From: Thermincola carboxydiphila
GTDB taxonomy: Bacteria; Bacillota; Thermincolia; Thermincolales; UBA2595
NCBI GenBank assembly: GCA_016841325.1
Contig: JAENZJ010000012.1
Coordinates: 45,543 to 109,542, forward strand
Length of the DNA stretch: 64,000 bases
Direction of reading: 5' to 3'
How positions within the stretch are numbered: the first letter of the stretch is position 1; every line of letters starts with the position of its first letter. Below, piece after piece: positions 34,523 through 43,056 of the stretch. The notes under the pieces are model-generated. The model ran no database searches. It had not been told where the DNA came from and worked only from the letters and a program-made list of their open reading frames with translations. A program made the position numbers and the translations under genes.

Positions 34523-34765
34523 ATGGATGCTTCTAACGCTGTCCGCAGCATTAAATCCGAACTTGAAAGCACTTTCGGGAACACCCTGGCAGCATCAATT
34601 ATTGCAATTGCCCGAACTAAGGCAAATGCACCCCTTATCGGAATGACCAAACAAAATTATCTGGACCTGGTAGATGCAATTTGTGGAGATAACCGGGTGC
34701 AAAGCATGCTCGGAGCCGCCGGTGCCAAAGAAAAATCACTAAAGTGGAAAAGCCTGGTCAATTAA
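34523..34765 (+). CDS. Small unknown protein at the end of the hydrogenase operon
   Basis: The 80-residue protein starts immediately after the mvhA stop, with no gap, and has AGGAGGGGAGAATA before its ATG, so it is surely translated with the operon. I do not recognise it. It is mainly helical by residue pattern (VRSIKSELESTFGNTLAASI, LDLVDAICGDNRVQSML), with one Cys and no membrane segment, and ends LKWKSLVN. Its 3' end overlaps the convergent maturation protease gene by 27 bases. A role as an accessory or assembly factor of the hydrogenase is an inference from position only. Confidence 0.65.
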   Translation: MDASNAVRSIKSELESTFGNTLAASIIAIARTKANAPLIGMTKQNYLDLVDAICGDNRVQSMLGAAGAKEKSLKWKSLVN

Positions 34766-35206
34766 CCGGCTGACCTCCCTCGCTGCCTGAGCTGCATTTT
34801 GCATGGCCTCCGGGGAAAGCCTGTCCCCTACTTCAAAGTCTCTGCCTCTAATGGCAACTATATATGCCCTTGGAGTTTTTCCGTACAGAGTGCCTGTCAT
34901 CGCCAAGAGGTCAGGAATTGAACCGATGTGACTTGTAAAGTGCCGCGAATGTGGCAGGGAATCAGCTTCTTCTACAATAAAGGGCTCCCCTCCTGCCCTG
35001 GCATCTGCATCTATAAATATAAGCAGCTCATATCCGGCAAACCGTTGGCAATGCAAAACATCAAGCTGGTGTACAGTCATAAAGTCCACCAGCTTTTTCT
35101 TTTCCTGTGTCATATTATCTTTTAGAAGGTTTATACAGTATGGCCCTATGCCATCATCCTGTCTGATGATATTACCCATCCCGACTACAAGCGCTTTCCG
35201 GTCCAT
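34739..35206 (-). CDS. Hydrogenase maturation protease
   Basis: The 155-residue protein has the HycI/HyaD/FrcD-type fold marks: VVGMGNIIRQDDGIGPYCIN with the first Asp/Glu-type nickel-sensing position, LLIFIDADARAGGEP and HIGSIPDLLAM with its His. These enzymes remove the C-terminal tail of the large subunit after nickel insertion. The ATG at 35206 lies just after the cheX stop with its RBS (GGAGGG) inside cheX, so it is translated with the chemotaxis operon on the opposite strand from the hydrogenase. The two transcripts overlap at the 3' ends. Confidence 0.9.
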   Translation of the reverse strand: MDRKALVVGMGNIIRQDDGIGPYCINLLKDNMTQEKKKLVDFMTVHQLDVLHCQRFAGYELLIFIDADARAGGEPFIVEEADSLPHSRHFTSHIGSIPDLLAMTGTLYGKTPRAYIVAIRGRDFEVGDRLSPEAMQNAAQAAREVSRLIDQAFPL

Positions 35207-35208
35207 AC

Positions 35209-35700
35209 CTACCCTCCACAACTACAGTATTTTTTTGACTCCCTCAGGGCAACACTTACCTCAAGATCACCAAGTTCCGTAAGCAGCGGGATTTGCAGCC
35301 GTTTTATGTTTATGGTTGAAATTACTACTCCCCTGCCGATAATTACTGTCGGAGGAGCAATGGTACAGGGGAACCCTGCCCGTTCCAATTCTGCACTGGC
35401 GATACCGGTGATAACATTTCCCATTTCGGCGATAGCAGATTCCACCATGGCATCCATAACCGGCACAGGGTGTCCCAGCATAGCTGACACAAAGTTTTTA
35501 GCCATGCGCTCATTAAGGCCATACATGGCAATGCCCTGTACAGTGCCGGTTACACCAATCATTACTGTTATATCATTAGTTGTGTAATAAGATGCCTGTA
35601 TCGCCAGCGGGCCTTTTTCGACATTTATTTTCCTGCCGGTTTCCTGATTAAGGACCGCCAGGGTCGCCATAATAAATGGGTTGATAAATTCTGCTTTCAA
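35209..35700 (-). CDS. cheX: CheX-like chemotaxis phosphatase
   Basis: The 163-residue protein is a CheC/CheX-type protein: INPFIMATLAVLNQETGRK at the start, and the active-site helix MVESAIAEMGNVITGIASAE with the Glu and Asn that dephosphorylate CheY-P. The C-terminus ends in KYCSCGG, unusual but close to the stop. TTG start at 35700 after GAGGG. It lies between cheB and the hydrogenase maturation protease, with 56 bases to cheB. Phosphatase function is known for this family; it would terminate the CheY signal made by the upstream CheA. Confidence 0.88.
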   Translation of the reverse strand: MKAEFINPFIMATLAVLNQETGRKINVEKGPLAIQASYYTTNDITVMIGVTGTVQGIAMYGLNERMAKNFVSAMLGHPVPVMDAMVESAIAEMGNVITGIASAELERAGFPCTIAPPTVIIGRGVVISTINIKRLQIPLLTELGDLEVSVALRESKKYCSCGG

Positions 35701-35756
35701 ACCGGCTCACCCTCTCAGAAGTTATTCCAGGTAACCGTCCATTATTCCCCCGCCAG

Positions 35757-36809
35757 TCAGACACTTAACATGGCAGCTATTTCATCTGCGATGTTCTGGA
35801 TCGGGAGGATTCTGTCGGCTTTCCCCATTTCCACAACAACCCGGGGCATTCCATAAACCACACAGGTTGCCTCGTCCTGGGCAATCGTCCTGCCACCTGA
35901 CTGTTTAAGCAAAGATGCCCCTTTTGAACCATCGAATCCCATTCCGGTGAGAATTACTCCTACAATATTGGCCCCATAAAAACTCACTGCAGACTCGAAA
36001 GTTACATCCACAGCCGGCCTGACACTGTGTACCGGTGGGTTCTGGTTTAAACCGATCAGGGTCCGGGAACGTAATATCATATGGTATCCTCCGGGAGCAA
36101 CATAGACTTTGCCGTTAACCAGTTCATCTCCCTCCTGGGCTTCACAGACCTCCAACTGAGAGGTATCATTAAGCCTGTTAGCCAGTGATTTTGTGAAACC
36201 GGGCGGCATATGCTGGACAATCAGGACCGCAGCCGGTAAATTCCCCGGCAGGCGGGGAACAACCTGTTGTAACGCATTGGGCCCCCCTGTGGAGCTTCCG
36301 ATAACAACCAGCTTATCGGGTGTGATCCGGGGAGGTGGTGGTGCAGAAGAAACCACAACCGATTTTTGCGGAACAGTTAGTATTGGAGTCCTGAAATTGG
36401 ATACAGCGGCTCTGGCAGCGACCTTAACTTTGGCAACCAGCTCTTCCTGCACTTTATGTATATCCAGGGAGATTGTCCCTGATGGCTTGCCAACAAAATC
36501 AACCGCTCCAAGGGTGAGAGCCTTAACTGTCGTCTCACTCCCCTCTTGTGTAAGACTGCTCAGCATAATTACAGGGGTGGGGCACTCTCTCATAATTCGT
36601 TCCAGGGCCGACAACCCGTCAAGCCTGGGCATTTCGACATCAAGGGTAACTACGTCCGGCTTTAGCCTCTTGACTTTTTCAAGTGCATCCAACCCGTCCC
36701 TGGCTGTATCAACGACAACTATATTTTCATCAGACTGAAGCAAGTTGGAAACCACTTTCCTCATATATGCGGAATCATCTACGACAAGGACCTCAATCCT
36801 TTTCGGCAT
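35757..36809 (-). CDS. cheB: Chemotaxis response regulator methylesterase CheB
   Basis: The 350-residue protein has a receiver domain (VLVVDDSAYMRKVVSNLLQ with phospho-acceptor Asp57 in TLDVEMPRLDGL) and a C-terminal methylesterase domain (about 160-350) with the nucleophile Ser in VVIGSSTGGPNALQQV, His in LIVQHMPPGFTKSLA, and ILTGMGFDGSKG. It removes methyl groups from receptors for adaptation; CheR is not found next to it and must be elsewhere. ATG at 36809 after GCAGGAGG. It follows cheY by 40 bases. Confidence 0.97.
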   Translation of the reverse strand: MPKRIEVLVVDDSAYMRKVVSNLLQSDENIVVVDTARDGLDALEKVKRLKPDVVTLDVEMPRLDGLSALERIMRECPTPVIMLSSLTQEGSETTVKALTLGAVDFVGKPSGTISLDIHKVQEELVAKVKVAARAAVSNFRTPILTVPQKSVVVSSAPPPPRITPDKLVVIGSSTGGPNALQQVVPRLPGNLPAAVLIVQHMPPGFTKSLANRLNDTSQLEVCEAQEGDELVNGKVYVAPGGYHMILRSRTLIGLNQNPPVHSVRPAVDVTFESAVSFYGANIVGVILTGMGFDGSKGASLLKQSGGRTIAQDEATCVVYGMPRVVVEMGKADRILPIQNIADEIAAMLSV

Positions 36810-36849
36810 TGTTATTCCTCCTGCACAGTTTGTAGAATAATGAGAGCGT

Positions 36850-37206
36850 TTATCCTATGAACCTTTTAATTGTTGATAATATCTTTTCAGGCTGGTAAGG
36901 TTTAACTATAAAATCCTTAGCTCCTGCCTTGATAGCTGACATAACAGTATTTTGCTGCCCCAGGGCGCTGCACATAACAATAATTGCATTAGGGTCCACT
37001 TTTTTGATTTCCGCAACTGCTGTTAACCCGTCCATTATGGGCATAGTTATATCCATCAGCACCAGGTCAGGCTTTATTTTCTGATACTTTTCCACGGCCT
37101 CCTGTCCATTTTCAGCTTCATCAACAGCATATCCGTTTTCGGTAAGCAGTTTGGCACACCGCATGCGCATAAATGCGGCATCATCAACCAGCAATACCTT
37201 TGCCAT
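36850..37206 (-). CDS. cheY: Chemotaxis response regulator CheY
   Basis: The 118-residue single receiver domain has VLLVDDAAFMRMRCAKLLTE, phospho-acceptor Asp52 in LVLMDITMPIMDGLTA, and the conserved Lys in GAKDFIVKPYQPEKI. When phosphorylated by CheA it binds the flagellar switch. ATG at 37206 after AAAGGAG. It lies between cheA and cheB in a tight operon. Confidence 0.97.
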   Translation of the reverse strand: MAKVLLVDDAAFMRMRCAKLLTENGYAVDEAENGQEAVEKYQKIKPDLVLMDITMPIMDGLTAVAEIKKVDPNAIIVMCSALGQQNTVMSAIKAGAKDFIVKPYQPEKILSTIKRFIG

Positions 37207-37233
37207 TTTGCCACTCCTTTCAATTTGTCAGCC

Positions 37234-39360
37234 TTATGAGGCAGCCTTTTTTATGAGATTGGAAACATCAACGATTAGGGCAACATTCCCATCCCCAAGA
37301 ATGGTTGCCCCTGAAATCCCCTGGACATCACCTATGTATTTCCCCAGGCTCTTGATAACTATTTCCTGCTCACCTACCAAAGAGTCGACCACCAGCCCAA
37401 CCTGTTGTCCGGCAAGATTGACCACCACAATAAAAAGTTTTTCCCTTTCATCATCTTCACTGCAATAAGTGCCGAATACAGTCCTGAGCCTGATGAGCGG
37501 CAGGGCTTTACCCCTGACCACTATCACCTCATGATTATTTACATATTCAATCTGCTTTTTCTGTATTCTGATAGTCTCTGTTACAGTTGATAAAGGAATC
37601 GCATATACAGCTTCACCAATAGAAACCAGCAGGGCCCTGATAATAGCAAGGGTCAGCGGCAGTTTGATTTTGAACTCCGTGCCTTTACCCACAACCGAGT
37701 CAATCTCGATAGCCCCATTTATCTTTTCGATGTTGTTCCTGACTACATCCATGCCAACCCCGCGACCGGATACATCTGTTACTTTTTTAACAGTGCTCAG
37801 CCCGGACATAAAGATGAGATTGACCGCTTCTTTATCTGTAAGCCTCCTGGCCTGTTCTTCCGATATCAGGCCTTTTTTGATTCCGCTTTGCCTGACGGCC
37901 TCAGGGTCTATCCCCTTTCCGTCATCTTTAATGGTAATAATAATATGGTTTTCTTCGTGGGCAGCCTGAAGCTTCAGCTGTCCGATCCGGTTCTTGCCAC
38001 AGGCCTCCCTCTCCTCGGGCAGTTCGATGCCATGGTCAACAGCATTTCTCAGCAGGTGGATTAGTGGGTCACCAATTTCTTCAATAATTGAACGGTCAAG
38101 TTCTGTTTCCTGACCGGTCATGATAAAATCAACCTCTTTGCCTGCTTTTTGAGACAGGTCTCTAACCATGCGCGGAAACTTATTAAACAGGTTTTCCACG
38201 GGAAGCATCCGGGCCTTCATAATCTGTTCCTGGAGCTGGGTGGTTACCCTGGCTATGTGTACCGAAGTCCTGCCAAGGTCCTGAGACATTTCATCCATCT
38301 CATGTTCAGTCTCCATCAGACTAAGTATCTGAAATAACCTGGTCCTGTCAATAACAAGCTCCCCTACCAGGTTCATCAGGCCGTCCAGAAGCTCTACATC
38401 CACCCGAACCGTCCGGTTGATTTTCTTTGAATTATTGGCTTTCTTGGCGGCGCTGCCTATTTTACCGGGTTTTTCCGCTTTTTCAGCAGGTACGGCAGCA
38501 GCTGCCTGAGAGGTCTCCTCATTGTTTTCATGCGATCCAGATGAAGAGTCTGTCCTGTACTCGGAAATCTCAAATTTTTCTATGTCCGGCAGCTCCTGAA
38601 CAAGCTTTCTTACGGATTCCTCATCCACCCTGCACATGACAAGCATTTCCAGGCTGTCGGAAACTTTTTCCTGTTCGATTTCTTCAGTAGTTGGTTTTGA
38701 CTTGATTACTTCACCAATTTCTCCAAAAGCCATCAGGGTCACAAAAGTGCGCACAGCTGCCATTTCAGGTTCCACATTGAACTTGACCTTCACAAAATAA
38801 GGAATGGCGCCCTCTTCCACTCCGTGATGCACCGCATCCTTTTCTTCCCATGACATATCAAGTTTAACTACGCCACCCTCCTGCGGAGCGGTTCCATCAT
38901 CCAGCTGCTGCCCGGATGCAGATGTGGCAGCCTGATCGGCTGCTTCTTTTTGCCCCGGGACACTGTCAGTCTCTGCTGCAAGGTTGAGTTTGGCTATTAT
39001 GTCCCGGAGGTCCAGGTCTGATTCTTCATCATTTACAATCTCATCTCTTAAAACCCTAAGGCAGTCCAGACATTCAAAAAGCACATCCACCAGTTGGCTG
39101 GTAACCTCAATCTGCCTTTTACGAAGCCTGTCCAGAACATTTTCCATGGCGTGTGTCAGCTGAGCCATTCGGTTATGTCCAATAGTCGCTGACGAACCCT
39201 TCAATGTATGTGAAGCACGGAAAATTTCCTGCATCAGGTCTTCATTAAACTCTTCTTTTTCCATTCGTATCAAGTCTTCTTCCAATGTCTGAAAATGTTC
39301 TTCCGCTTCCTCAAGAAATATTTTGAGTTCCTCCGGAGAGGCATCCAAATTTAAACCCAT
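37234..39360 (-). CDS. cheA: Chemotaxis histidine kinase CheA
   Basis: The 708-residue protein has P1 (HPt, H51 in FRASHTLKGSSATIGHNRM), a P2-like linker with two acidic stretches, a dimerisation domain (VDVELLDGLMNLVGELVIDR), an ATP-binding domain (LLRNAVDHGIELPEE, IKDDGKGIDP, GRGVGMDVVRNNI) and a C-terminal CheW-like domain with YAIPLSTVTETIRI. It phosphorylates CheY and CheB. A short RBS GGGAGGATG lies before the ATG at 39360. It is followed by cheY at a 27-base gap. P2 is longer than in E. coli, as in many Clostridia. Confidence 0.98.
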   Translation of the reverse strand: MGLNLDASPEELKIFLEEAEEHFQTLEEDLIRMEKEEFNEDLMQEIFRASHTLKGSSATIGHNRMAQLTHAMENVLDRLRKRQIEVTSQLVDVLFECLDCLRVLRDEIVNDEESDLDLRDIIAKLNLAAETDSVPGQKEAADQAATSASGQQLDDGTAPQEGGVVKLDMSWEEKDAVHHGVEEGAIPYFVKVKFNVEPEMAAVRTFVTLMAFGEIGEVIKSKPTTEEIEQEKVSDSLEMLVMCRVDEESVRKLVQELPDIEKFEISEYRTDSSSGSHENNEETSQAAAAVPAEKAEKPGKIGSAAKKANNSKKINRTVRVDVELLDGLMNLVGELVIDRTRLFQILSLMETEHEMDEMSQDLGRTSVHIARVTTQLQEQIMKARMLPVENLFNKFPRMVRDLSQKAGKEVDFIMTGQETELDRSIIEEIGDPLIHLLRNAVDHGIELPEEREACGKNRIGQLKLQAAHEENHIIITIKDDGKGIDPEAVRQSGIKKGLISEEQARRLTDKEAVNLIFMSGLSTVKKVTDVSGRGVGMDVVRNNIEKINGAIEIDSVVGKGTEFKIKLPLTLAIIRALLVSIGEAVYAIPLSTVTETIRIQKKQIEYVNNHEVIVVRGKALPLIRLRTVFGTYCSEDDEREKLFIVVVNLAGQQVGLVVDSLVGEQEIVIKSLGKYIGDVQGISGATILGDGNVALIVDVSNLIKKAAS

Positions 39361-39383
39361 GACACATCCTCCCTTCCCGTTTT

Positions 39384-39854
39384 TTAACTGAAGTTATCCA
39401 ACATGGATACATCATCTCTGCGCAACACCTTGGTAAGATCAAGCAGAATAACCAGCCTGTCCTCCAATTTGGCAATACCCAGCAGGTACTCCTCATCAAT
39501 TCCGTTCATTATCTTTGAAGGAGGTTCAATGACCTCACCGGGAATCCGAACAACTTCAGACACCCCGTCAACCAGCATTCCGATATTGCTGCCTTCAACC
39601 TCAACCACAACTATTCTGGTCAAACGAGTTATTTCCCCACCCGGCAGGTTAAATTTCTTGTGCAGGTTAAAAACAGGAATAACCAAACCCCTGAGGTTTA
39701 TCACCCCTTCTATGTAATCCTCTGTGCCGGGAACCTCAGTGATGGTCTGCATGGCAATGATCTCCAGCACAGTGGAAATCTCCAGTCCATACACTTCCCT
39801 GCCAAGCTTGAATACCACATATTGATTGTCACCGGTCATCAGCTCTTCAGTCAT
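39384..39854 (-). CDS. cheW: Chemotaxis coupling protein CheW
   Basis: The 156-residue protein is a full CheW fold: YVVFKLGREVYGLEISTVLE, DYIEGVINLRGLVIPVFNLH (the receptor/CheA interface) and VDGVSEVVRIPGEVIEPP. It joins CheA to receptors. The ATG at 39854 follows GAGGAGGG; the frame's ATG at 39869 lies in the intergenic run and has no RBS. It starts 17 bases after the receptor stop codon and ends 23 bases before cheA. Confidence 0.97.
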   Translation of the reverse strand: MTEELMTGDNQYVVFKLGREVYGLEISTVLEIIAMQTITEVPGTEDYIEGVINLRGLVIPVFNLHKKFNLPGGEITRLTRIVVVEVEGSNIGMLVDGVSEVVRIPGEVIEPPSKIMNGIDEEYLLGIAKLEDRLVILLDLTKVLRRDDVSMLDNFS

Positions 39855-39871
39855 ATTATCCCTCCTCAAAC

Positions 39872-41725
39872 TCAGACTCTGAACCTAAGCGATAATTCCT
39901 TCAGGTTCTGGGCCATAGCTGCCAGTTCTTTGGATGATGAAGATATCAGGTCACTTGATGAATACATCTGTTCACAGGAAGCAGTTACTTCTTCAGCGGC
40001 TGCAGCGCTTTCTTCAGCAATGGCTGCGATTTCCTCAATTGCCCTGATGACCTCATCACTGCTGCTGGCCATTTCCTGTGTGGCCACAGAGTTCTCTTCA
40101 GTAATCCCGGCCACAACTTCCATTGCTCCAACCACCTCGGTACTGTATTCCGATATCTGTTGTGCAGTCTTGGAAATCTTGTGTATTTCATCATTTGTCC
40201 GGGCAACATTGGCAATTATCCTTTCCAGAGCCCTTCCGGCATCAGCCGCCAGTCCGGCTCCGTTTTCAACCTCCTGTGTCCCTTCATTCATTGCCGAAAC
40301 AGCACGGTCTGTGCCCCCCTGAATGGTATTGATCAATTCTGCAATCTCTTTGGTTGCTTTGCTGCTTCGCTCTGCCAGTTTCCTGACTTCATCAGCCACC
40401 ACGGCAAATCCCTTGCCGTGTTCTCCTGCCCGTGCCGCTTCAATAGCTGCATTCAGGGCCAGAAGGTTAGTCTGTTCCGCAATATCATCAATAACCTGAA
40501 TAATTTCTCCTATTTGTTGTGACCGCTCCCCAAGCTCCTTAATACGGTGCGCTGCATCAAATACTTTAGACTTAATATTCTCCATGCCTGAAACTACCTT
40601 TTCTACTGCCTGCCCGCCCTGGCCGGCCACTTCGGCAGTCTCTTCTGCCGTATCTGCCGCATACTGGGCACTGGAAGCCACCTCTTCAACACCGGAAACC
40701 ATCTGGCCCACAGCCATGGAGGTACTATTTACCTTTTCAGCCTGCTGTCCTGCTCCCCTGGCAATTGTATTGATGATTTCGCCATGCTTGTCCATTATTT
40801 TTACGACCTCTGAGATATCCTGAGTCTGTTTGGTGTTCCCCTTGGCTACCTCCTCAATAGCATTATTCACTTCCTGATTGGAACGGGCCATGTTCAGTGA
40901 ATTGGAAGAAAACTCACCTGCAGCGGCAGCCACTTTTTCACTGGCACCGATAATTTCCGAGATAATCTGTTTCATGTTGGCAGTCATACTGTTAAATGAC
41001 CTGCTCAGGACCCCGACTTCATCATGGGTTCCGATAACAACCTCACCGGTCAGGTCCCCCTGTGCTGCCTTTTCAACAGCCTCTTTCAGTTTGTTTATTG
41101 GATCAGATATGTTTTTGGCAACAAATACCGCAATTAAAATACTCAAAATAAGGATGCCCAGGCCAAATATACCAATTGTGGTAATAAATGATGTGTTCAA
41201 TGAATCCAAAAACTGCTTCGATACACCGACATACCAGATACCAATCACGTTTCCGGAGGCGTCCCTGATAGGTGTGTATGCCGTTTGGTACATAACCCCG
41301 ACCACTTCCGCCTCACCGTAAAATGGCAGGCCCTTAACAAGCACCTGTTCCTTTACCTCATCAGATACCTTGGTATTAATCTGGCGTACCCCGTCTCTTT
41401 TAACAGTAGTGGCTACCCTGGTATCACCCTGGAATATGGTTACAGTATCATTGGTTAACTCTGCAATCCTGTCTATAAGTTCGTAATTCTCATTCATGAC
41501 AACATTACCCTTATAAAGTTTGCCGTCTCTGACAGCCCAGTCACCGGGGTATGTCCGGTTAATCAATTCCTCACCTGTTGCCAGGTCTGCCTTGGCTTTT
41601 TCCAGAAAGGTTTCCTTTGCTCCCTTGTTCATGGAATAAACCGACACAATACCCAGTGCGACCACTGCAAACAACGCCACAAACATCATCATTGTGATTA
41701 GCTTACCTTTAATACTTAACCTCAC
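39872..41725 (-). CDS. Methyl-accepting chemotaxis protein with single Cache-like sensor
   Basis: The 617-residue receptor has TM1 near the start (LITMMMFVALFAVVALGIVS), a sensor of about 145 residues (RVATTVKRDGVRQINTKVSD, YTPIRDASGNVIGIWYVGVS, typical of sCache_2/Cache_3 domains), TM2 (ITTIGIFGLGILILSILIAV), HAMP (NISDPINKLKEAVEKAAQGD) and a signalling domain with [20 protein letters not shown]. The in-frame ATG at 41749 lacks an RBS, so the GTG at 41725 (GGGGGATGCAGG before it) is preferred. It is the first gene of the che operon, so it is probably the receptor served by these Che proteins. Ligand unknown. Confidence 0.92.
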   Translation of the reverse strand: MRLSIKGKLITMMMFVALFAVVALGIVSVYSMNKGAKETFLEKAKADLATGEELINRTYPGDWAVRDGKLYKGNVVMNENYELIDRIAELTNDTVTIFQGDTRVATTVKRDGVRQINTKVSDEVKEQVLVKGLPFYGEAEVVGVMYQTAYTPIRDASGNVIGIWYVGVSKQFLDSLNTSFITTIGIFGLGILILSILIAVFVAKNISDPINKLKEAVEKAAQGDLTGEVVIGTHDEVGVLSRSFNSMTANMKQIISEIIGASEKVAAAAGEFSSNSLNMARSNQEVNNAIEEVAKGNTKQTQDISEVVKIMDKHGEIINTIARGAGQQAEKVNSTSMAVGQMVSGVEEVASSAQYAADTAEETAEVAGQGGQAVEKVVSGMENIKSKVFDAAHRIKELGERSQQIGEIIQVIDDIAEQTNLLALNAAIEAARAGEHGKGFAVVADEVRKLAERSSKATKEIAELINTIQGGTDRAVSAMNEGTQEVENGAGLAADAGRALERIIANVARTNDEIHKISKTAQQISEYSTEVVGAMEVVAGITEENSVATQEMASSSDEVIRAIEEIAAIAEESAAAAEEVTASCEQMYSSSDLISSSSKELAAMAQNLKELSLRFRV

Positions 41726-41786
41726 CCTGCATCCCCCATTCCAGCTCATGATTGTTTGGCTGCACCTGGTGTAAAATACCTTGAGG

Positions 41787-41822
41787 GAATCGACGCCTGT
41801 CCACTCCCATGGAGGCGTTTCA
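41787..41822 (-). promoter_or_regulatory. Inverted repeat in the leader of the che operon receptor
   Basis: On the minus strand AACGCCT (41822-41816) pairs with AGGCGT (41795-41790) and an inner TCCA/TGGA pair is possible. It lies in the 5' leader of the mcp-cheW-cheA operon. It may be a leader structure or an operator; nothing in the sequence decides between these. Confidence 0.3.
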
Positions 41823-41946
41823 GCCCCTTATCGTTTAATTGGTTCCTGATCCGCCTTCCACCAAAGCATTTAACGCATTTAGCAAAAATAGCCAGTTATA
41901 ACTGATACTTCGACAAATTATGGGAAATTCCTTCAGTTTTCAACTT

Positions 41947-42063
41947 TTACTCAGTAAAATTTAAAAAAAACCTGGAAATCCAACCCATAAATCCCATGAA
42001 AAGCACAATTACAAAAAACAGACCTGCTGCCAATACAGAACGGACCCTGATGATACCCCACAT
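41947..42063 (-). CDS. Possible 38-residue membrane microprotein
   Basis: Between the che receptor (-) and the ZIP gene (+) the minus strand encodes 38 residues starting MWGIIRVRSVLAAG, with one hydrophobic segment (LFFVIVLFMGFMGW) and ending RFFLNFTE. The ATG at 42063 has AGGAGG eight bases upstream, which is a strong RBS for chance sequence, and the codon frame ends at a TAA. No family was recognised. It would be a single-pass peptide of the inner membrane; whether it is made is not known. The rest of the 41750-42202 gap holds only the inverted repeat at 41787. Confidence 0.5.
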   Translation of the reverse strand: MWGIIRVRSVLAAGLFFVIVLFMGFMGWISRFFLNFTE

Positions 42064-42202
42064 TAAAAAAACCTCCTGCACCCACATTATCCTGCCGGTA
42101 TACCGGCTGCTGTCTGTTAATTATACGTGTGTAAGCAGCTTATTATGAAACCAGAGCATAATTTGCGCCAACAGGAATACGTATTTAAAAGGATATTTAG
42201 CT

Positions 42203-42949
42203 GTGAAGGTGGTATATTTGGCTGAGACTGTAATCATAAGCCTGATAGCGGGACTTGCTACATGTTTTGGGGCCTTGGTGGTACTGATGATGGGCAACCC
42301 GCGTGAAAAAACCCTTTCAGTGCTGTTTGGCCTGGCTGCCGGAATTATGCTGGCCGTTATAGTACTTGACTTGCTTCCTTCAGCCCTGGAACAGGGCACT
42401 TTCCGGCAAACGGCAGCAGGTTTCAGTATCGGGATAATAGTCATGATGGTACTGGATCTGGTCCTGGCTCAGATCTATCCTCCCTTAAAAAACGGACCTG
42501 ACAGTAATGCTTATTTTCGCAAGATGGGCTATCTGGTTGGAATCGGAATAGCGCTTCATGACTTGCCTGAAGGAATAGCAATTGCAGCAGGGTTTTCGGC
42601 TGAGCAGCACCTGGGTCTGGTTATTGCAGTTGCTATCGGTCTCCATAATATCCCTGAGGGAATGGCTACTGCCACACCCCTTAAGATCGGAAAAGTGCCT
42701 GATCTTAAAATCCTGCTGCTTAACATCGTACTCAGCCTGTTTACCCCCGCCGGAGCCTTTATCGGCCTGCTGCTTCTAAACCTTTCTCCCCGGCATGTTG
42801 CCCTGCTGCTGGCAGTTGCCGCCGGAGCCATGACTTATATAGTAAAAAATGAACTCCTGCCGGAATCGAGGCGCAGGCACCCTAATTATGCAACCCTTGG
42901 CGGTATTATCGGCTTTCTTTTCATACTAGTCCTGGGGGCTGTCCATTGA
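42203..42949 (+). CDS. ZIP family metal transporter
   Basis: The 248-residue protein has about eight membrane helices and the ZIP metal-binding helices IALHDLPEGIAIAAGFS and IGLHNIPEGMATATPL in TM4/TM5. It matches the GufA/ZupT branch, which moves zinc and other divalent metals into the cytosol. The start is either GTG at 42203 (AAAAGGA 10 bases before) or the in-frame TTG at 42218 (GAAGGTGG before); the former is listed. Nickel import for the hydrogenase or cooS product is a possibility, not shown by sequence. A bidirectional terminator follows. Confidence 0.9.
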   Translation: MKVVYLAETVIISLIAGLATCFGALVVLMMGNPREKTLSVLFGLAAGIMLAVIVLDLLPSALEQGTFRQTAAGFSIGIIVMMVLDLVLAQIYPPLKNGPDSNAYFRKMGYLVGIGIALHDLPEGIAIAAGFSAEQHLGLVIAVAIGLHNIPEGMATATPLKIGKVPDLKILLLNIVLSLFTPAGAFIGLLLLNLSPRHVALLLAVAAGAMTYIVKNELLPESRRRHPNYATLGGIIGFLFILVLGAVH

Positions 42950-42967
42950 ATTATTAAGGAATGCAGA

Positions 42968-43024
42968 CCAAAAAAGAGAGGTACGGGCTACAGGTCCAAA
43001 CCTGAAACCACGTCTCTCTCTTTC
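42968..43024. terminator. Bidirectional terminator between ZIP and HMA-like genes
   Basis: AAAAGAGAG on one arm and CTCTCTTT on the other form a long hairpin with an inner CAGGT/ACCTG hairpin. T-runs occur on both strands. Confidence 0.75.
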
Positions 43025-43056
43025 TTGCTGTCCGGAGTTTTGGACAATAATCCGCC

